From: Argyresthia goedartella
Taxonomy: Eukaryota; Arthropoda; Insecta; Lepidoptera; Argyresthiidae
Assembly (NCBI GenBank): GCA_949825045.1
Contig: OX463808.1
Location: 26,907,674-26,971,673, forward strand
Length of the DNA stretch: 64,000 nt
Direction: 5' to 3'
Made by a program: the position numbers and the translations under genes. Positions 1-11,368 of this stretch are shown piece after piece. The first letter of the stretch is position 1; every line of letters starts with the position of its first letter. Below the pieces are notes generated by a model. It was not told the origin of the DNA. It ran no database searches and saw only the letters and a program-made list of their open reading frames with translations.

Positions 1-52
1 TGCATGGGGGCAGTAGCACGGAACTGCCCACGCTCGACCAATTGACGGATTT

Positions 53-1015
53 TTGGAGGGTGAATGCAGGCGATGTGACACACTGGATACGGAGGCCAGT
101 GGGCAGCGCCAACCCGCGCGGATGCGAGAGGGGCCGCGTCCCCCGCCCCCACGGGGGGGTGGGCGGTCGAAACAATTTGGCGTTTTGAATGCCGCGCCGT
201 CGGGTGACGGCTGTGTGCACTGCGACAGTGCCGGTCATGAAGTGACCAGTTGCGCCAACTTTAAGGCGCTCGGGGTAGCTGCCCGCAGGAAGTTAGTCTT
301 CCGCCACCGATTGTGTTTCGGTTGTTTGGGGCCGCACACGCTGAGCGAATGCTCGCGCGCGTTCCCCTGTGAGTGCTGTGGTGGCAAGCACCACATCGTG
401 TTGTGCCTGAATCGGTCAGGCCCTTCGGACGGTCACCAGGGCCGGACTCAGGTTGGTCGGCCACAGGGCCCAACCAGGGCCGGACCCAGTCCCCCTCCGG
501 GCAACGGGAGTCACCAACGGGGTGACTGGGGTACCCGCGGACGGGACCCCCCCGAGGGAAAGGGGGCAGCGCGGGGGGGTAACATGCGGGATAGCCGGGG
601 TTCGGTCGCCGCTGTCCAGGGTCAGCGAGGACTTCGGGCCGCTGGCTCACCGCGTGTTACGGGCGGGTGTCAGATGTCACCTATGAGTGGCGCGAAGGCT
701 GGGAGCCCACCACCTTCTGCGCCACCCTGCGCATCGCTCTGGGAGGCGAACAGGGAGGCGAACAGTCGGACGTCGCCCCCATTCCTAGAGCGCCCCAGGT
801 TGGATCCGCTCTCCCCCATCCATCCACGGTGGCCACCGGGCACACCGTACACCGTCCGGTATGGTCGGATACCGAGACAGCGAGGGGCCTATTATCCGGG
901 TTGGGACCCCTTGATGTACATACGGTCTGATATGCCGGTGGCATATCAGCAGCCGAGTTACTCCACGGCCGACGGAGGTCTCAGCGGGTTCGGATCCCGC
1001 GGAGGTTCCCGCTAG
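53..1015 (+). pseudogene. BEL/Pao retrotransposon gag, 3' part
   Basis: This is the C-terminal part of the Gag-like nucleocapsid protein of a BEL/Pao LTR retrotransposon. Gag packages the element RNA in cytoplasmic particles. Three zinc-knuckle-like clusters are visible: CX2CX4HX4C near residues 54-67 (starting CVHC), and two CX2CX3HX4C clusters near 87-99 (CFGC) and 106-118 (CECC). The rest is Pro/Gly/Arg-rich low-complexity sequence. The window starts inside the element, so the 5' LTR and the Gag N-terminus are missing. The open frame begins at a TTG, not a true start. The pol region follows on the same strand. The family assignment rests on the downstream pol domains. Confidence 0.75.
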
Positions 1016-1111
1016 GGACACGCCGCCCACTTACAGGGTGCCGCCACTCCACAGACGGTCATGCTCCCCACCGCCTCTGTGATAGCGTGGAGTTCGGACA
1101 GCAAATCTTGT

Positions 1112-4100
1112 GTGGCACGAGCACTATTGGACTCGGGGGCCCAGGGGTGCTAAGTCTCGTGCAACCTTGTAAGACGGTTGGGCATCGGTAAGGGAGTATC
1201 CACATTCCATTCGGGGAATTGGGAACACGGAAGTCGGTTCCGTTAAGGGAGTATGTCGGATTACTCACTCGTCACGGGTGGATTCATCGGTGAATCTGAC
1301 GGTCACGGCATTAGTCATGCCTAATGTGATGGGCTCACACCCTCACGTACGGTTGTCGCCCTCGGTGCGACAGTTGGTCGCTGGGTTGTCACTGGCTGAC
1401 CCGGAGTTCGATATTCCGGGCCCAGTAGACATTGGACAGGGTGTCGATGCCTTGGGATACCTGTTAGTGCCAGGTGTCCACGTGTTGCAGGCGACTGGGC
1501 TGGTTTCGGTCAACACCAGACTGGGCCATGCGGTAATGGGTCCGGTCATGCCGGCTGCCCCACGCCTAGCGACTCGTAGTCCCTTATTCGGTTCTGTACT
1601 CTCGGAGGTGATACAGAAGTTTTGGGAGGTGGAGGAACCACCTACGGTCCGCCGGTTGGACCCGGTTGAAGAAGAGTGTGAACAGTTTTATCGGAACAAT
1701 ACTGGTCGCCTTCGGTCAGGTCGATTTCTCACACATCTTCCATTCCGGAGTGATCGCCCACCGCTGGGCAGTTCACACCATGCAGCCGAGACGCGGCTTC
1801 TGTCGATGGAACGACGCATGAAGCGTGACGGGATTTTCCGGCAGAAGTACGTCGACTTCATGCGGGAATACGAGTCGCTCGGCCACATGTCGGTTTCGGG
1901 TATCGACTGGAAGCGTGAAGACCACTGCTTCCTGCCCCATCACGCGGTCTTGAGGACCCCGGAGGGCAAAATACGGGTAGTGTTCGATGGATCGGCATCA
2001 ACATCTAACGGCATGAACCTGAACCAGTGTTTGCATTCAGGGCCGAAGTTGAACCATGACATCGCGGATGTTATCACACGGTTCCGTCGACACAATGTTG
2101 TGTTTGTAGCTGACATCCGGATGATGTTTAGACAGACGGTCATTCACCCTGACGATAGACGGTATCAGCTGATACTGTAGCGAGAGAGCCCAGATCAGCC
2201 CATCAGGGTGTACGAGCTGAACACCAACACGTACGGGCTACGGTCTAGTCCTTATTTGGCGATTCGCACTCTGCGGGAGTTAGCGGATCGAGAACGGTTA
2301 AATTTCCCTAGAGGAGCAGCAATCCTGGAGCAGGATCTCTACGTGGACGATATCTGTACCGGTGCAGATTCCGTAGAGGAGGCGCTCGCTCGTCGGGACG
2401 AACTAGTTGAGCTCTTACGGGGTGGAGGTTACGAGCTCCGGAAATGGATGTCGAACTCTCCAGAGTTACTGTCTGGTCTTCCGGATGACTACCAGCAGGA
2501 TCCCCACATTTTTGAAAATTTGGAAAATCCAAATATGTTGTCGGTATTAGGCGTCCAGTACCAGCCGGTGTCAGACATGTTTTCGTATCGGGTAGAGTTG
2601 GACTCCCCGAAGGTCTGGACGAAACGGAACGTCCTTTCAACGGTGGCTAGGACATTTGATCCAAACGGGTGGATCACCCCGGTAACATTTCAGCTCAAGT
2701 GTTTTATGCAGCAATTGTGGTCTGCTGAGCTGAAATGGGACGACCCGATCGGCGGGTCATTGAGCTCAGAGTGGGACTCGTTCTTTTCGACCCTCCCTGG
2801 CATCAATCGGATTTCACTGCCACGGAGGTTGGTCCCCACCAAACGATACACCGCCACCCTGCATGGGTTTTGCGATGCCTCGGAGAAGGGCTACGGAGCT
2901 GCGGTATATCTGCGTACGGTCGACTCCTCGGGGGAGGTTGATGTACGGTTGGTCATGGCCAAGAGCAAGGTTGCGCCGTTGCGCACTCGCCTGACCATTC
3001 CCAAATTAGAGCTTTCGAGAGCGGCTCTCCTGACTCGTCTGCTCAACCTTACGATGACGGTTCTTCGTGGGTCAATAGCATTAGAAGATACGGTCTACGC
3101 TTGGACGGACAGCCAGATCGTGTTATGCTGGCTGAAGGCTTCAGTTCACAAGCTGGAGATTTTTGTGGCGAATCGGGTTTCGCAGATTTTGAATTCGGAG
3201 GTTCCCTTAATCTGGAGACATGTTCCAGGGGAAATGAACCCAGCAGACTGTGCGTCTCGTGGGTGTCACGCTCCGGAGTTGGTTGGACATCCCTTGTGGT
3301 GGGGTCCAAAATGGTTGACTCAAGCCGAATCGGATTGGCCAAGGAGTCCACGCGTTACCTCGGCGAACGGCGCCTTGACAGTCGGTGTCTGTACGACGCA
3401 ACCAGAGCCGGAAGAGGAGTTCAGCCTGCTGGAACGGTACAGCTCGCTCGACAAGCTGGTCAATGTGACCGCCTGGATCTTCCGATTTGCGCGGAATTGT
3501 CGCAATTCTGAGGCGCAACGGGTGCGGAAACAGGTCCTGACACCACGGGAACGGAACCATGCGTTGTTCGCATTGGTACGGAACGTGCAGACGGTGCACT
3601 TTAAGTCCGAACTGGACATTCTGAGACGCGGACGCGTCCAACTGAAGGGAGCTATGGCTCGGCTCAACCCGTTTATTGACCCTCAAGGATTGCTGAGGGT
3701 AGGAGGTCGGCTGCGGAATGCCAACCTGCCTTATGCGGCTCGCCACCCGTTGTTACTCCCTAGGAAAGGGAAGTTGGTCGAACTGTTGATACAGGATCGA
3801 CACATTCGGAATGGGCATATCGGATGCCACGCCTTGATGGCGTTTCTCCAGCGCGAGTTCTGGATTCTATCGGGAAGACGCTTAGTGCGTAGCGTCGTAT
3901 TTCGGTGCCTGCCTTGTTATCGAGCTAAGGCGGCTACGATGCCGCCCCAGATGGGCGATTTGCCCTCGGATAGGGTTAACGAAATCCGGCCCTTTACGGG
4001 TGTCGGAACGGATTTCGCGGGACCATTCATGGTCAAGTCTTCACAGCTACGGAACGCCCGATTAGTGAAGACATACCTGTGCGTCTTCGTGTGCTTGGCC

Positions 4101-4901
4101 ACGAAGGCAGTCCACTTGGAGGTGGTCAGTGACCTCACTACGGAGGCATTTATCGCATGTCTGGATCGGTTCGTCTCACGAAGGGGCCTCCCGACATTAA
4201 TCCGTTCGGACAACGGCACAAATTTTGTAGGAGCCAGGCGATATCTGCAGGAGGTCACTCAATTCCTGAACGGTAACCAGGACGCCATCGGTACGGCTTG
4301 CTCCCGACGAGGGATTGAATGGGTTTTCAGTCCGCCGGGATGTCCTCATTGGGGAGGAATTTTTGAGGCTGCGGTTAAATCGGCTAAGTCGCACCTGACG
4401 AGGATCATCGGTGAGACCTCTCTACGCTTTGAAGAGCTTGCGACGCTGTTCTGTAAAATTGAGATGACACTGAACTCGCGTCCGTTGTGCCCGCTCAGTT
4501 CGGATCCAAATGATTTGGAAGCGTTGACGCCGGGTCACTTCCTGATAGGTCAGCCCCTTAACGCCCTGCCAGAATACCCATTCGGTGATGTTAAGTTAAG
4601 TCGGTTAACTAGGTGGCAGATGTTGCAGCAGATAGCTCAAGATTTTTGGAAACGGTGGTCCCTTGAGTACTTGCACATCTTGCAGCAGCGCCTTAAGTGG
4701 ACTGACCGGACGAGCCCCCCTCAAGTCGGTGATTTGGTGCTGATTAAGGATGCGAACCTGCCATCATTGAGATGGAGACGAGGACGGATCGTCAAATTGT
4801 ACACGGGTCGGGATGGCACGCCTCGATCAGCAGAAGTCAAGGTGGGGGACTCGGTCCTCAAGAGAGCGGTCGCAACACTTTCTCGCCTTCCTATTGATTA
4901 G
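1112..4901 (+). pseudogene. BEL/Pao pol polyprotein (protease, RT, RNase H, integrase), disrupted
   Basis: This is the polyprotein that copies element RNA to DNA and integrates it. Order: an aspartic protease remnant (LLDSGA at about 1124-1141, then an in-frame TAA); a reverse transcriptase with YVDD at 2340-2351; RNase H (CDASEKGYG, then PKLELSRA and WTDSQIV); an HHCC integrase zinc finger; a DDE integrase core (first D in GTDFAGPF, second in SDNGTNF, E in GGIFEAAVK); and a C-terminal BEL-type domain ending at 4901. One in-frame TAG at 2178-2180 splits the RT; reading resumes in the same frame to 4901. The protease region also carries stops. The copy is therefore dead as it stands, although the domain order is that of an autonomous BEL/Pao element. 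Confidence 0.9.
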
Positions 4902-4932
4902 GGACAGGTTCGGGCCTGTCCGGGCGGGTGAC

Positions 4933-5399
4933 TGTTTAATATTTATGCTTCGGAACGCACCTCTTTTTGTTGCGCGACTCGGACCGCGAGTGATCGGAAA
5001 CGGAACTAGCAGCTGTCACTTGTATAGAAACGTGATGACGAGTTAGAGGTTATTTTTTTTTTGCACATGAGAAAAATGTCGGCACATGGCAGTCGGGCCT
5101 TGGCTGTATTTTAATTGTAATAATTGTCTAACACAGGTGTCGGGCCTGGTCGGAGTGTTAATTATAATAAGCACGGAACAATCGTCGGGAAATAAGTAGA
5201 TTCAAGTCATCGGAGTGAGTGCTTCGTGTTGTGAAAGGTTAAAGTGGTTCGGTCCCCAATTCGTCGCATTCGGACAGCGACTCCTCGTGTCGGCAAGCAA
5301 CACGACGGCGTCAAAGGTCAGTACCACTTGTGATACTCCTGGTGAAAACCATCCCTAACAAGATTCCACGCCCGTTCGGTTGAGGCGTGGAATTTAACA
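4933..5399 (+). repeat. Probable 3' LTR of the BEL/Pao element
   Basis: After the pol stop comes a purine-rich stretch (GGGCGGGTGAC) and then a segment beginning TGTTTAA and ending TTTAACA. These are near-inverted TG...CA ends, as expected for an LTR of about 467 bp. The 5' LTR lies outside the window, so the boundaries and the 5-bp target duplication (predicted TTAAG at 5400-5404) cannot be checked here. Confidence 0.5.
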
Positions 5400-5744
5400 T
5401 TAAGACTGACAATTAAAAATACTTTAAATTCAATGTAAACACAATAACTTTACACTTGTCTCCGAACAGTGGTAGAGTTTAAACCATTTCAATAAATATG
5501 ATATTTATTAAACAAAAGCAATCATTACAGTTTGAAAAGTATTGTTTCGACAGAATAAAACGAAACGGACGACACGGCTCTCTCTTACCCAGTGGCGTAG
5601 CGTGCCTTGTCGGGGCCCCGTATAAAAAATTTTTTGGAGGCCCTTATATGGAGGTAAAGATTTTTCACAAAAGAAAAAAAATATTGTGAGAAGTAATATT
5701 TATTTATCACATAATTTACCCATTTTACAAATAAAAATCGAATT

Positions 5745-5890
5745 TCAAATATTCACTCTCCTTGCCTTTTTATCGGCAAACTGATTTATTAAATCATTTA
5801 TGGCTGATGATGATTTTAGTTTTTCTAAAGTTTCTGCCTCTATGGACAATAGTGAGATGTCTGACAGCCGTGACTTGGGGTTCCTCGATT
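5745..5890 (-). pseudogene. hAT transposase C-terminal fragment
   Basis: The - strand reads RLSDISLLSIEAETLEKL and ends with a basic KKARRVNI before a TGA at 5747-5745. This is the end of the hAT C-terminal dimerisation domain (the LSxxxLLSIE motif). It is in the same orientation as exon 1 at 9164 and lies just inside the other end of the element. The intervening catalytic core is missing. Confidence 0.7.
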
Positions 5891-6594
5891 TCTGGATGGA
5901 CATCCGATAAAGTATGTGCTTGGCTTTCTTCTATTTCCGGATGGATATGTGACGAAGAACATGCTTCAGAAGAATCTAAAAATAAACGAGTAATTGTTAA
6001 AAAATAAATACGAATGCTTTGATACTAAACTAAAAAGAGTTATATATAAATAAATAACGTTACTAAGGGTCACAGTTAGAGAGTGTTCAGTTCAGACGCA
6101 CACAGATTCTACGCGGATTGTGCTCGTACCTATTAGTAGATACAAAATCACCTGCAGCCCGTCCGTGCATTACTATACACCGGGTTCCCTACTTGAAATC
6201 GAATGCCGTAAGCACGAAAAACACATGCTCGAAAACGATATCTCGACAGTTTACAATCTCGATGCATCAAAATCTCGAAAAGCCATAAGCGCGAAGCATC
6301 GGCTGCGCGAAGCTGTAATATATCGAAAGATGATGATCTCGACAGACTATTTGATCGAATTTATTTTATAAGTTTAAGTATGTATATTGATTCGGTTGAT
6401 ACGTTATTTATTGAGGCTCTTTAGGGTAAAATAATGAATCTAGATGTAACTATTTCTTATAAGTATGTAAATATAATTATTAAGGAGGGTAGTTGTAAAA
6501 AAAAGTAGTCTGTTTATAACGCTATGCAGTAAGATGTCAGTACATAGTTTCTGTTGGTGATGAACGTTTATTCAAGGTTCTTATTTTCGTAAAA

Positions 6595-7665
6595 ATGTCT
6601 ACAAATAATCTCCAAGTATCAAAATCGCAAAAAGGAAAAGACATTTTAATTCTAAATGGTTACGTAATGGCAATAAATAAACGAGTCAAGGAGAAACATT
6701 ACTGGTATTGTGTGAATAAAAAACAAAATCAGTGTAATAGTACGATGATTAGTGAGTCACCCGAAGGGAACGGCATGCATTGCTTGATAAAAGAAATGAG
6801 TGCTCATTGTCACGCGCCTGATCCTGGTGTAAAAGAAGTAGTGCAATTAAAAACGAATATAAAACAAGATGCCACATTGAGTTCTGCATCGCGCCCAGCG
6901 CAAATAATTAATAAACATTTGGTGAATGTGCCGAGCTCAAGCGCTTGTTCTGTTCCTAATAAAAATGCTTTACGACAAATGATTAGACGCGCCAAAAACA
7001 AAGGAAAACCGAAAGAACCCACGACATTAGAAGAAATAGATATACCAGAAGAATTACACAGAGTGCATGGAGAATTATTTTTCGCGAAAGATTATAAATT
7101 TGGTAACGAACGTATACTGCTGTTTACAACTAAAAGCAATTTGGAAATTTTGAGTGAGTCTGAAACATGGATAGTGGACGGAACATTTCAGTGTTGCCCA
7201 GAACATTTTTTGCAGCTATATTCAATTCATGGATTCGTTGGAGAGGGCGATTATCAAAGGATTGTGGCTTTGGTGTATGCATTTGTTACTCGGAAAACTG
7301 AAGAGTGTTATATTTATTTTCTCAGAGAACTCAAAACATATGCTGTTGAGTGCAATATAATTCTGGAGCCACAACACGTCATATCTGACTTTGAAAAAGC
7401 AGCGATTAACGCATTTAAAATTGAATTTCCGACTATTATTAACAAGGGCTGTTTTTTTCATTTCGGTCAGTCTTTATGGAGAAAAATCCAAGAATGCGGT
7501 CTAGCTTCTAGGTACGGTGAAGATAGCGAATTTGCGCTAAAATTGACTCCACCAAAGAAGAAAAACCGACAGCGCAATGACTCTATTACAAAATTATGCG
7601 AGAGTAAAGAGAAAGTGGACCTACTAATTTTTTTAAAAGGTATTGCGAATAATACAAAATTATAA
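6595..7665 (+). CDS. MULE transposase with FLYWCH domain, probably internally deleted
   Basis: This 356-residue protein has an N-terminal FLYWCH-type zinc finger (HYWYCVNKKQNQCNSTM, then CHAP, about residues 10-85) for DNA binding. A MULE DDE core follows, with the first catalytic Asp in IVDGTFQCCP (about residue 193) and the second in ISDFEKAA (about 264), then a CFFHFGQSLWRK segment. After EDSEFALKL the chain jumps to a Lys-rich tail. The region expected to carry the catalytic Glu is absent, so I infer an internal deletion and a non-functional enzyme. The ATG lies inside the element's own left TIR, so the first 66 or so coding bases recur inverted at the right end. Confidence 0.8.
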   Translation: MSTNNLQVSKSQKGKDILILNGYVMAINKRVKEKHYWYCVNKKQNQCNSTMISESPEGNGMHCLIKEMSAHCHAPDPGVKEVVQLKTNIKQDATLSSASRPAQIINKHLVNVPSSSACSVPNKNALRQMIRRAKNKGKPKEPTTLEEIDIPEELHRVHGELFFAKDYKFGNERILLFTTKSNLEILSESETWIVDGTFQCCPEHFLQLYSIHGFVGEGDYQRIVALVYAFVTRKTEECYIYFLRELKTYAVECNIILEPQHVISDFEKAAINAFKIEFPTIINKGCFFHFGQSLWRKIQECGLASRYGEDSEFALKLTPPKKKNRQRNDSITKLCESKEKVDLLIFLKGIANNTKL

Positions 7666-7831
7666 AATCTCTGGGTGAATTATAATAATATGACTATTTT
7701 TTTGTTGATTCTATACTAATAAATAAAAGTTGTTTTTTTGACATGAATGTTGCCTCATTATTTTAACCTATCTTTAATCAAATAACACAAAAGATTTATT
7801 TAGTATTTTCGATCAAATAGTCTGCTCGAAA

Positions 7832-8490
7832 ACTTATAAGAAATAGTTACATCTAGATTCATTATTTTTCCCTAAAGAGCCTCAATAAATAACGTATCAA
7901 ACGAATCAATATACATACTTAACCATTTAGAATTAAAATGTCTTTTCCTTTTTGCGATTTTGATACTTGGAGATTATTTGTAGACATTTTTACGAAAATT
8001 AGAACCTTGAATAAACGTTCATCACCAACAGAAACTATGTACTGACATCTTACTGCATAGCGTTATAAACAGACTACTTTTTTTTACAACTACCCTCCTT
8101 AATAATTATATTTACATACTTATAAGAAATAGTTACATCTAGATTCATTATTTTTCCCTAAAGAGCCTCAATAAATAACGTATCAAACGAATCAATATAC
8201 ATACTTAACCATTTAGAATTAAAATGTCTTTTCCTTTTTGCGATTTTGATACTTGGAGATTATTTGTAGACATTTTTACGAAAATTAGAACCTTGAATAA
8301 ACGTTCATCACCAACAGAAACTATGTACTGACATCTTACTGCATAGCGTTATAAACAGACTACTTTTTTTTACAACTACCCTCCTTAATAATTATATTTA
8401 CATACTTATAAGAAATAGTTACATCTAGATTCATTATTTTTCCCTAAAGAGCCTCAATAAATAACGTATCAAACGAATCAATATACATAC
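7832..8490 (-). repeat. 286-bp tandem repeat inside the right MULE TIR
   Basis: Two full units, 7832-8117 and 8118-8403, look identical by eye. A partial third unit starts at 8404 and merges into the outer TIR near 8490. Each unit is the inverse of about 6374-6661, which is the inner left TIR plus the transposase start codon and about 22 codons. The identity of the units points to a recent duplication. Confidence 0.85.
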
Positions 8491-9022
8491 TTAAACTTAT
8501 AAAATAAATTCGATCAAATAGTCTGTCGAGATCATCATCTTTCGATATATTACAGCTTCGCGCAGCCGATGCTTCGCGCTTATGGCTTTTCGAGATTTTG
8601 ATGCATCGAGATTGTAAACTGTCGAGATATAGTTTTCGAGCATGTGTTTTTCGTGCTTACGGCATTCGATTTCAAGTAGGGAACCCCTATACACCTGCGT
8701 GCTATTTAAACGCAGCGCGTAGTGTAGTGGCCATACAAAACGAGAACCCGAAAGCAAGTCTGCACATCTGAAGTTCTCAACACGCAATTAACGATACGAT
8801 ACGGACTGATAAACAAACAACAAAACAAATCGATCCTATAGATAAGTTAGAATTTTGTTTTTTTTAATCAAGGCACGGAACCCTAAAAACAGTATAATTG
8901 TGAAAATCGAGGGGGGAGACAACTTTTTGTGACGGACAGATGGACAGACCGAAATTAAAAGATTTCCTTGTTTATCACTACGGGCCCCTAATAAATGGGT
9001 TGGGTAGTAGTGTAGTACTTAC

Positions 9023-9164
9023 CTTTCCAATCTAAATCACTCACAGTATCTTGTCTCTGAAAAAATGAAAAAAATTTGGGCTCTTTTTTTATAACCTCGT
9101 CCCTTTTCTGTTTAATTTTTCTTTTCTCAGCGCCGCTGGGATAATCTCTTTTTCTTTCACTCAT
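9023..9164 (-). pseudogene. hAT transposase exon 1 (remnant)
   Basis: On the - strand an ATG at 9164-9162 opens a 47-codon reading frame. It begins MSERKRDYPSGAEKRK, a Lys/Arg-rich N-terminus typical of ZMYM-type hAT transposases. It runs to a consensus splice donor (AAAG|GTAAGT, intron starting at 9022). It lies just inside the 5' end of the hAT element, as expected for the first coding exon. The downstream catalytic exons are gone, so no full transposase can be made from this copy. Confidence 0.65.
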
Positions 9165-10277
9165 TTCTTTTACAAATCGTTACTAATACTGCTAAACCAG
9201 AAGAACAATATTGTTTGTACTGAATTACAATGTAATGCACATTTATATAAAGCGCGTAAATAAACAGTGCACTGCACTCCGTGGTTTAACATCCAATGCA
9301 AAGTACAACAACGTACACGTACATCGCGATATCGATGAAGGATTCCCGGGGATTCCCCGCTGAGTTGAAGATGAAGTAAGTAAAACGGGGAAGTCCCGCA
9401 GCCCGCCATAACGATGTAGTGTTGCTAACTTTTGAACGCACGCTTAAGCGGGAAAAAAAGGAATTGCTTTATAGAATTTTGTCATTTGTAAAATAAAATA
9501 AATTAGAAAGTTTTTATTCTTTTTCCTTACACACTTTGGGGGCCCCCGTGGCCGGGGGCCCCGTATAATTGATACGGCAAATACCACGGTAGCTACGCCC
9601 CTGCTCTTACCCAACTCTATTCGATGTATAATTTGTGGCCCATCGAACTGTGGTAAAATTAATTTGATGGTCAGTCTCTTACTGCATAAAGAAGGGCTTC
9701 GTTTTAAAAATGTTTATATTTACTTCAACCTAAATACATATATTTGGAACGTGTTTTGAGTTTAGTTCCTTCTGTAGGGTTCGCAAAATATCATGAAAAT
9801 GAAAACATACCAAGCCCTGAAAAGGCTATACCTAACTCTATCATAATATTTGATGATGTAGCATGTGGAAACCAAAGCAGTATTAGAGACTACTTTGCAA
9901 TGGGTAGACATAAAAATATAGATTCTTTTTATCTAAATCAAACGTACACTAAAGTACCAAAACAACTTGTATGTGACAACGCCAATCTTATCATTCTTTT
10001 CAAGCAGGATGAAATAAATATGAAACATGTTTATGATGAGCACGTAAATGTAGACATGAGTTGGAATAATTTTAAAAATATGTGTTCCAAAATTTGGAGC
10101 GAACTGTATGGCTATCTTGTTATAAACAATGATTGTGAAAAAAACAGTGGTTGCTATCGATTTAAATTTGATGCATTTATTATTGAATAACATATTCTAT
10201 GTCTATTTATGTCCTTGAAAGGCATTAGTTGAATCACTATAACATTTGATGTCGCAGAGACTAGACACGAAATAATA

Positions 10278-11300
10278 ATGGACCTGGAAAAGACTTTAAA
10301 AAAAGATATAGTTAAATCTGCCGATGCAGTGAGAAGAAAAGTAAAGCAGATTCAAGAACATAACAATAACAATAATTTAGTTCTAGAAACAATGTTTAAG
10401 CCCATAACTGATTCTTTAAACCAGATTTCGAAACAAAATATTCAAAGGATTCCATCAAATGAAGACTTACAAGCGGAAATGTCCCCATGGATGCTAATCA
10501 AAAAGCGTAAGCGTAGCAACTCTGATGAGCTATCTGAAAGTCAATTTAATGAAAGAGATACTGCTGACGTAAAAAGTAAAAGAAGGCTGACTGTAATATC
10601 AAAACAAACTGAACCAAAAAGTTTGCTTGTATCTGAAACCGAAAGCGGTACGAGTGAATCTGAAAACGAAAACCATAATTTAAACTTATCTAATACATCA
10701 TACAACACAGCAGCGCGTGATGATGAAAGCCCAAATAGTTCTCTCTCTTGGTCGATGAGTTCCGGCGTATACCAAGATGTTCCATTTGGTGTGAGAATGG
10801 TTCGGGGTAAACACATGTTAGGGTCATCTCGAGTTACTCTAAAAGACAAATCCATTGTAGTGAACGGTAACAAATATATCACAACACCAGGATTAACAGA
10901 ATTGTTGTTTAACAAATCTCCTGATATGGATCTTATCACCTCAATAGATTTGGAAAACTATAAGCAACTACTGTTGCTCACTAATGCACATCGAAGAGAT
11001 TTCGATTCAACTAAACCAATTAAATCTAACAAGGGATCAAAATATCTAAATATCATTAAGCCGCTATTTAAGAACAATAAAGACTGTACCAGCAGTACTG
11101 AAAATTTATGTCAAGGTTCTGGATTGCCTTTAGTGAAACGAATGAAAAAAAATACTGATTATGTTTATTGGAATGACCCTAATGAACTAGTTGAAAAATT
11201 ATAACTTCGTATAGCATCACGTGATGCTGGTAATACTGGTCTAGATGGAGAAATAATTTCAATATTGAATAAATTACAGGAAAGCGGGATCATTGATTAA
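10278..11300 (+). pseudogene. Conserved hypothetical gene of the virus-like relic
   Basis: The frame runs 308 codons from ATG at 10278 to a TAA at 11202-11204, and then stays in frame for 31 more codons to a second TAA at 11298-11300. The first TAA therefore looks like a premature stop. The N-terminal half is charged and Ser/Asn-rich. The C-terminal half is a compact domain (VPFGVRMVRGKHMLGSS, then TTPGLTELLF and NAHRRDF, ending DYVYWNDPNELVEKL). Similar proteins of unknown function occur in insect genomes next to packaging ATPases and integrases of Maverick-like elements, from what I recall of such loci. It lies 87 bp after the ATPase and on the same strand. I do not know its function; a virion or DNA-binding role is only a guess. 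Confidence 0.6.
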
Positions 11301-11368
11301 ATATATAACTATGAATTCATACATAATACCAGTATTTTATTACCTGTCATCGAGTCAACACTCATAAA

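Larger units (their letters stand above)
6182..8686 (+). mobile_element. MULE (Mutator-like) transposon with long TIRs, nested in the hAT
   Basis: The left end begins GGGTTCCCTACTTGAAATC at 6182, and the complementary end finishes at 8686. The flanks are the perfect 9-bp duplication CTATACACC (6173-6181 and 8687-8695), the Mutator signature. The inverted repeats are roughly 480 bp and run past the start codon of the transposase. The right side carries an extra tandem 286-bp copy of the inner TIR part. A FLYWCH/MULE transposase gene lies inside. Both ends and the duplication are clean, which indicates a fairly recent insertion. Confidence 0.9.
5590..9603 (-). mobile_element. hAT transposon, internally deleted, host of a nested MULE
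   Basis: The ends are imperfect terminal inverted repeats: CAGTGGCGTAGC at 5590 and, on the other strand, CAGGGGCGTAGC ending at 9603. They are flanked by the 8-bp duplication CTCTTACC (5582-5589 and 9604-9611), the size used by hAT elements. Remnants of its transposase lie on the - strand near both ends. The middle has been replaced or invaded by a MULE (6182-8686). The hAT sits inside the ATPase gene of the virus-like relic, so it is younger than that gene. The stretches 8696-9022 and 9165-9603 hold only non-coding element sequence. Confidence 0.85.
5498..10190 (+). pseudogene. Packaging-ATPase-like gene of a Maverick/adintovirus-like relic, split by a hAT insertion
   Basis: This is a broken gene resembling the A32/FtsK-like genome-packaging ATPases of Maverick/Polinton elements and related DNA viruses, which move DNA into the capsid. 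The 5' piece is 5498-5589 and the 3' piece 9604-10190, separated by a hAT transposon flanked by an 8-bp duplication. A Walker A motif (GPSNCGK) lies at 9637-9657. A Walker B-like IIIFDDVA lies near 9840-9870. After the Walker A region the frame shifts between about 9700 and 9744, so the gene is dead even without the hAT. It is followed on the same strand by two conserved hypothetical genes and an integrase. Virus-like origin is inferred from the gene set; the ATPase call is from its motifs. Confidence 0.65.

Noticed and set aside
7832..8490. Tandem array that could suggest a CRISPR or satellite
   Set aside because: Units are 286 bp, adjacent without spacers and are copies of the MULE TIR; this is a eukaryotic genome.
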